Assembly: GCA_025360265.1 (NCBI GenBank)
Contig: JANYCP010000253.1
Coordinates: 1-7,338 of the forward strand
DNA from: Gemmatimonadota bacterium
Lineage (GTDB): Bacteria; Gemmatimonadota; Gemmatimonadetes; Gemmatimonadales; GWC2-71-9
DNA: 7,338 nt
Reading direction: 5' to 3'
A program made the position numbers and the translations under genes. This document shows, piece after piece, positions 4,688 to 7,338 of this stretch; position 1 is the stretch's first letter; every line of letters begins with the position of its first letter. The notes below the pieces were generated by a model that ran no database searches, was not told the DNA's origin, and worked only from the letters and a program-made list of their open reading frames with translations.

Positions 4688-7338
4688 GTGGTTCCAGCCG
4701 ATTCCGAGTTCCCCGAGGTCGCCTTGCCCGCCGAGGCGATGTACGAGGCATTGCTCGCGGAACAGTCCCAGGTGCCGATCGAGCCCAGGGCAGCAGCGCC
4801 TCCTGCCAGTGCGAGCGCTACCCCCGCTGCCCCGACCGTAACCGTTCCAGCAGGCGCCGTCCTCCTGAAAGGGCCTGCCCTCAAGCTCGCCCAGAACATG
4901 GAGGCGTCGCTGGCACTGCCAGTCGCGACGACCTTTCGTGATATCCCGGTCCGGACGCTCGAGGGGCGTCGCGCCGAGCTGAACGCACAACTCAAGAATG
5001 CGGGGCGGACAGAGAAGCTCTCGTTCACCCACCTGATCGCCTGGGCGTTGGTACAGGGCACCAAGCAATTCGCGATGATGGGGACGTCGGTGCTCAAGAG
5101 TGGCGCCGACACCTATAAGGTCGTCCCCGAGCACGCAAATCTCGGTCTGGCCGTGGATGTGGAACGCAAGGACGGCAGCCGCGGGCTTGTCGTCCCGGTG
5201 CTGAAGCGCGCCGACACGCTCACCTTCGCGGAATTTCTCGCGGTATACGAAGCGATTGTCGACAAGGCCCGGCACAACAAGTTGATGCCCGATGATTTTG
5301 CCGGTGCGACGATGACGCTCACCAATCCTGGTGGGCTTGGAACGGTTGCGTCAGTTCCCCGCCTTATGCCGGGACAAGGAACCATCATCGCAACCGGGTC
5401 GATCGCGTTCCCGCCGGAGTTCTCGTCGGTGGACACCGCAACGATCGCGCAGCTCGGCGTCTCCAAGATCATGACGATGACGAGCACTTACGATCATCGT
5501 GTGATTCAGGGTGCAGAGTCGGGATCGTTCCTGCGCCTGGTTGATCAGATGTTACAGGGTGAGAATGGGTTTTATCAGGACATTGCGGCGCAACTCTCCC
5601 TCGTCCTGAGTCCCGCGAAGCGGGACGAGGGACCTCAAGTACCTGTTCCCGCACCGACACTTGGGGTCCCGCGCTTCGCGCAGGACGAGAGTTCGCGAGC
5701 GTCAAACGTGCAGCTCTCTCACGTCGCCGCCGGCATGGGTCTGGTCAAGGCATTTCGCACTCACGGCCATCTCGCCGCACACCTCGATCCGCTCGGCGCC
5801 CTTCCGCCCGGCGATCCATCGCTCGATCCCGCCACGCTCGGCCTGACGCCGGAAATCATGGCGACGATTCCGACGTCGATCCTGCGCGTCGGAGTGCCGG
5901 GCGACACGCTCGCCGAAGCGTTGCCAAATCTGCAGCAGATTTATTGTGGCTCGATCGCGTATGAGGTGGAGCATCTCGCGTCGCACGAGAAGCGGCTGTG
6001 GCTCCGTGAACAGATCGAGTCTGGCGTGCACCGCAAGGCACTGACCTCCGATGAGGCGAAGGCATTGCTGAGTCGCCTGACCGCCGTGGAAGGAATGGAA
6101 CGCTTCCTCGACAAGGCATACCTCGGAGCGAAGCGGTTTTCGATCGAGGGCGTTGACATCATGGTGCCGATGCTCGACCTCGTCACCGAGCTCGCCGGCG
6201 AAGCTGGTGTGCGCAATCTCGTGCTCGGCATGGCGCATCGCGGACGACTCAACGTGCTGACCCACAACGTCGGCCGACCGTACGAAGTGATTCTTTCTGA
6301 ATTCGAAGGCAACAAGGGCGACGCGACGCCAGACGGCGGCACCGGTGACGTCAAGTATCATCACGGCGCCGAGGGCGCATTCCTCACGGCCAGTGGCCGC
6401 GCCGTCAAGGTGACATTGCTTGCCAACCCGAGTCACCTGGAGTTTGTCGATCCAGTGATCAACGGTCGCGCTCGCGCCGAACAAAAAAACCGGCACGATC
6501 GTGACGCGAACCTCGACGCGAGCGCGGCGCTACCCGTATCGATTCATGGTGACGCCGCGTTCCCTGGTCAGGGCGTTGTGGCGGAAACGTTGAACCTCGG
6601 CAATCTCGCGGGTTACAGCACCGGTGGTACGCTGCACCTGATCGCCAACAACCAGGTCGGATTTACCACTGACCCACGCGAAGCGCGCTCGACGCGCTAT
6701 TCATCGGACCTTGCCAAGGGATTCGACATCCCGATCATTCACGTCAACGCCGACGATGCGGTGGCATGTCTCTCGGCGGTGCGACTCGCGATGGCCTACC
6801 GTCTTCGCTTCCAGGCCGACGTGCTCATTGATCTCGTTGGCTATCGCCGCCACGGCCACAACGAGGGCGATGAGGCGAGCTTCACGCAGCCGATCATGGC
6901 TGCGAAGATCAAGGTGCATCCCACGCTGCGTCAGCAATACGCCGCCGCGCTTGAAGCAGCTGGCACCATTCCCGCCGGCGAGGGAAACAATCTCGTCGAC
7001 AAGGCGTACACGCACCTGCTGGAAATTCAGACCGCATTCCGCGCAGCGCACAACGCTGCCGAATCGGTGAAGATCACGCCACCGGAACCGATGACACCAG
7101 GCGACTTTGACACTGGTGTCGCAGCTGAGCAACTCACGGCGCTCAATGAACAGTTGCTCGTGTGGCCCCAGGAGTTTGCGGTGCACCCAAAGGTCAACAC
7201 CCAGCTACAGCGCCGTCGCACGGCTCTCGGTACGGCTGGGGCAATTGACTGGGGCCACGCCGAGGCGCTGGCGCTGGCATCACTGCTGGTCGAGGACATT
7301 CCGGTGCGGCTCACCGGACAGGACGTGGGCCGCGGAAC
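4688..7338 (+). CDS. kgd: Multifunctional 2-oxoglutarate dehydrogenase: fused E2 succinyltransferase-like and E1 (ThDP) domains, Kgd/OdhA type; C-terminus outside window
   Basis: This frame has 883 codons and no stop. It encodes the fused enzyme known from mycobacteria (Kgd) and corynebacteria (OdhA), which decarboxylates 2-oxoglutarate and takes part in succinyl-CoA formation in the TCA cycle. Residues 1-30 are a short helical N-terminus (AEAMYEALLAE) and 31-55 a Pro/Ala-rich linker. Residues 56-300 are an E2 acyltransferase-like domain (SFTHLIAWALVQ, NLGLAVDVE, SVPRLMPGQGTII, His270 in TYDHRVIQGAESG). Residues 304-339 are a variable linker. The E1 domain begins near 340 with GMAHRGRLNVL (His517), KYHHGAEG, ANPSHLEFVDPV, the ThDP motif GDAAFPGQ...NNQVGFTT (Asp622 to Asn654) and YRRHGHNEGDEAS. 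The canonical E2 motif HxxxDG reads HxxxQG, as I recall it does in mycobacterial Kgd. No lipoyl domain is present, so a lipoyl carrier must come from another protein. Mycobacterial Kgd has about 1230 residues, so roughly a quarter is missing. It starts at GTG 4688. Confidence 0.93.
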   Translation, partial: MVPADSEFPEVALPAEAMYEALLAEQSQVPIEPRAAAPPASASATPAAPTVTVPAGAVLLKGPALKLAQNMEASLALPVATTFRDIPVRTLEGRRAELNAQLKNAGRTEKLSFTHLIAWALVQGTKQFAMMGTSVLKSGADTYKVVPEHANLGLAVDVERKDGSRGLVVPVLKRADTLTFAEFLAVYEAIVDKARHNKLMPDDFAGATMTLTNPGGLGTVASVPRLMPGQGTIIATGSIAFPPEFSSVDTATIAQLGVSKIMTMTSTYDHRVIQGAESGSFLRLVDQMLQGENGFYQDIAAQLSLVLSPAKRDEGPQVPVPAPTLGVPRFAQDESSRASNVQLSHVAAGMGLVKAFRTHGHLAAHLDPLGALPPGDPSLDPATLGLTPEIMATIPTSILRVGVPGDTLAEALPNLQQIYCGSIAYEVEHLASHEKRLWLREQIESGVHRKALTSDEAKALLSRLTAVEGMERFLDKAYLGAKRFSIEGVDIMVPMLDLVTELAGEAGVRNLVLGMAHRGRLNVLTHNVGRPYEVILSEFEGNKGDATPDGGTGDVKYHHGAEGAFLTASGRAVKVTLLANPSHLEFVDPVINGRARAEQKNRHDRDANLDASAALPVSIHGDAAFPGQGVVAETLNLGNLAGYSTGGTLHLIANNQVGFTTDPREARSTRYSSDLAKGFDIPIIHVNADDAVACLSAVRLAMAYRLRFQADVLIDLVGYRRHGHNEGDEASFTQPIMAAKIKVHPTLRQQYAAALEAAGTIPAGEGNNLVDKAYTHLLEIQTAFRAAHNAAESVKITPPEPMTPGDFDTGVAAEQLTALNEQLLVWPQEFAVHPKVNTQLQRRRTALGTAGAIDWGHAEALALASLLVEDIPVRLTGQDVGRG
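5600..5639 (+). repeat. REP-like unit, copy 1, with internal hairpin
   Basis: This unit runs from CTCGTCCTG to GGGACCTCAAG. It contains a perfect seven-base-pair hairpin, GTCCCGC (5610-5616) and GCGGGAC (5620-5626), closed by a GAA triloop. The start CTCGTCC can also pair with GGACGAG (5623-5629), giving an alternative fold. The 'GTCCTGAG...GCGAAGC...GGACGAGGG' pattern resembles short dispersed intergenic palindromes common in several high-GC phyla. That resemblance is from memory. Confidence 0.55.
5660..5689 (-). repeat. REP-like unit, copy 2, inverted and shorter
   Basis: Read on the minus strand it begins CTCGTCCTG and ends GGGACCCCAAG. It therefore shares both ends of copy 1 (one mismatch in the second block) but has only CGCGAAGCGC between them, where copy 1 has 20 bases. 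The shared ends and common GCGAAGC centre mark it as a partly deleted relative of copy 1. Confidence 0.55.

Larger units (their letters stand above)
5592..5693. repeat. Long imperfect inverted repeat (paired REP-like palindromes) inside kgd
   Basis: The outer arm AACTCTCCCTCGTCCTG (5592-5608) pairs with CAGGACGAGAGTT (5681-5693), leaving a four-base bulge. Its inner nine bases, 5600-5608 and 5681-5689, match perfectly. An inner arm GGGACCTCAAG (5629-5639) pairs with CTTGGGGTCCC (5660-5670), with one G-U wobble, around a 20-base centre. The core 5600-5689 is 90 bases, exactly codons 305-334, with no stop. It encodes the Pro-rich, low-complexity linker between the E2-like and E1 domains. I read it as two copies of one short repeat in opposite orientation, like a BIME or a palindromic element of the Rickettsia type, inserted in frame. 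Genome-wide copy number is unknown. Confidence 0.7.

Noticed and set aside
4592..5275. Upstream extension of the fadI frame to 5275
   Set aside because: The extra 228 residues lie opposite the 5' part of kgd and across the intergenic region. They do not resemble any thiolase extension, and the thiolase core begins normally after ATG 4591.
4985..5520. Degenerate E2 active site (HRVIQG lacking Asp) as a sign of a decayed gene
   Set aside because: As I recall, mycobacterial Kgd has the same HRIIQGAESG-type motif, and the frame is intact with conserved flanking sequence.
5610..5626. GC-rich hairpin with GAA loop as a transcription terminator
   Set aside because: No T-run follows and it lies within an uninterrupted coding frame. 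It is better explained as part of the REP-like repeat.
5702..6496. 264-codon open frame on the minus strand opposite kgd
   Set aside because: It lies entirely antisense to well-conserved E1 sequence with clear catalytic motifs. Its own translation shows no recognisable domain, and long antisense frames are common in high-GC coding DNA.

Overview
This is a GC-rich chromosomal fragment from a free-living, aerobic-type heterotroph. It carries four minus-strand genes in one overlapping cluster (about 1-4591) and one large plus-strand gene (4688 to the right edge). A 96-base divergent intergenic region separates them. I recognise the central genes by protein motifs: a long-chain thiolase (FadI type), a bifunctional enoyl-CoA hydratase/3-hydroxyacyl-CoA dehydrogenase (FadJ type), and a fused E2-E1 2-oxoglutarate dehydrogenase (Kgd/OdhA type). 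GC content, GTG/CTG-like starts and a REP-like palindrome would fit Gemmatimonadota or a similar soil phylum, but this is a guess from general impression, since no rRNA or marker gene is present.

Minus strand, in transcription order: fadI (4591-3293), fadJ (3296-1164), a polytopic membrane protein (1167-181), and the start of a Gfo/Idh/MocA-family oxidoreductase (184 to the left edge, 3' end missing). Every junction is a 4-base overlap of the form NTGA: ATGA, CTGA and GTGA. This implies one translationally coupled operon. It also argues that the membrane protein starts at a CTG codon, with an N-terminal membrane helix that an ATG/GTG/TTG-only gene finder would drop.

Plus strand: kgd starts at GTG 4688 behind a good Shine-Dalgarno and runs 883 codons without a stop to the window end. 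It has a short helical N-terminus, a Pro/Ala linker, an E2 succinyltransferase-like domain, a variable linker, and most of the thiamine-diphosphate E1 domain. There is no lipoyl domain.

Functionally, FadI and FadJ complete the last three steps of beta-oxidation and release acetyl-CoA. Kgd acts in the TCA cycle, which burns that acetyl-CoA, so the divergent pair is a plausible catabolic unit. The membrane protein and oxidoreductase have no obvious role in fatty-acid oxidation.

The most unusual feature is a roughly 100-base imperfect inverted repeat (5592-5693) in the kgd linker. It is made of two oppositely oriented REP-like units whose core spans exactly 30 codons. It looks like a palindromic element that entered a coding region in frame and was tolerated at a domain boundary.
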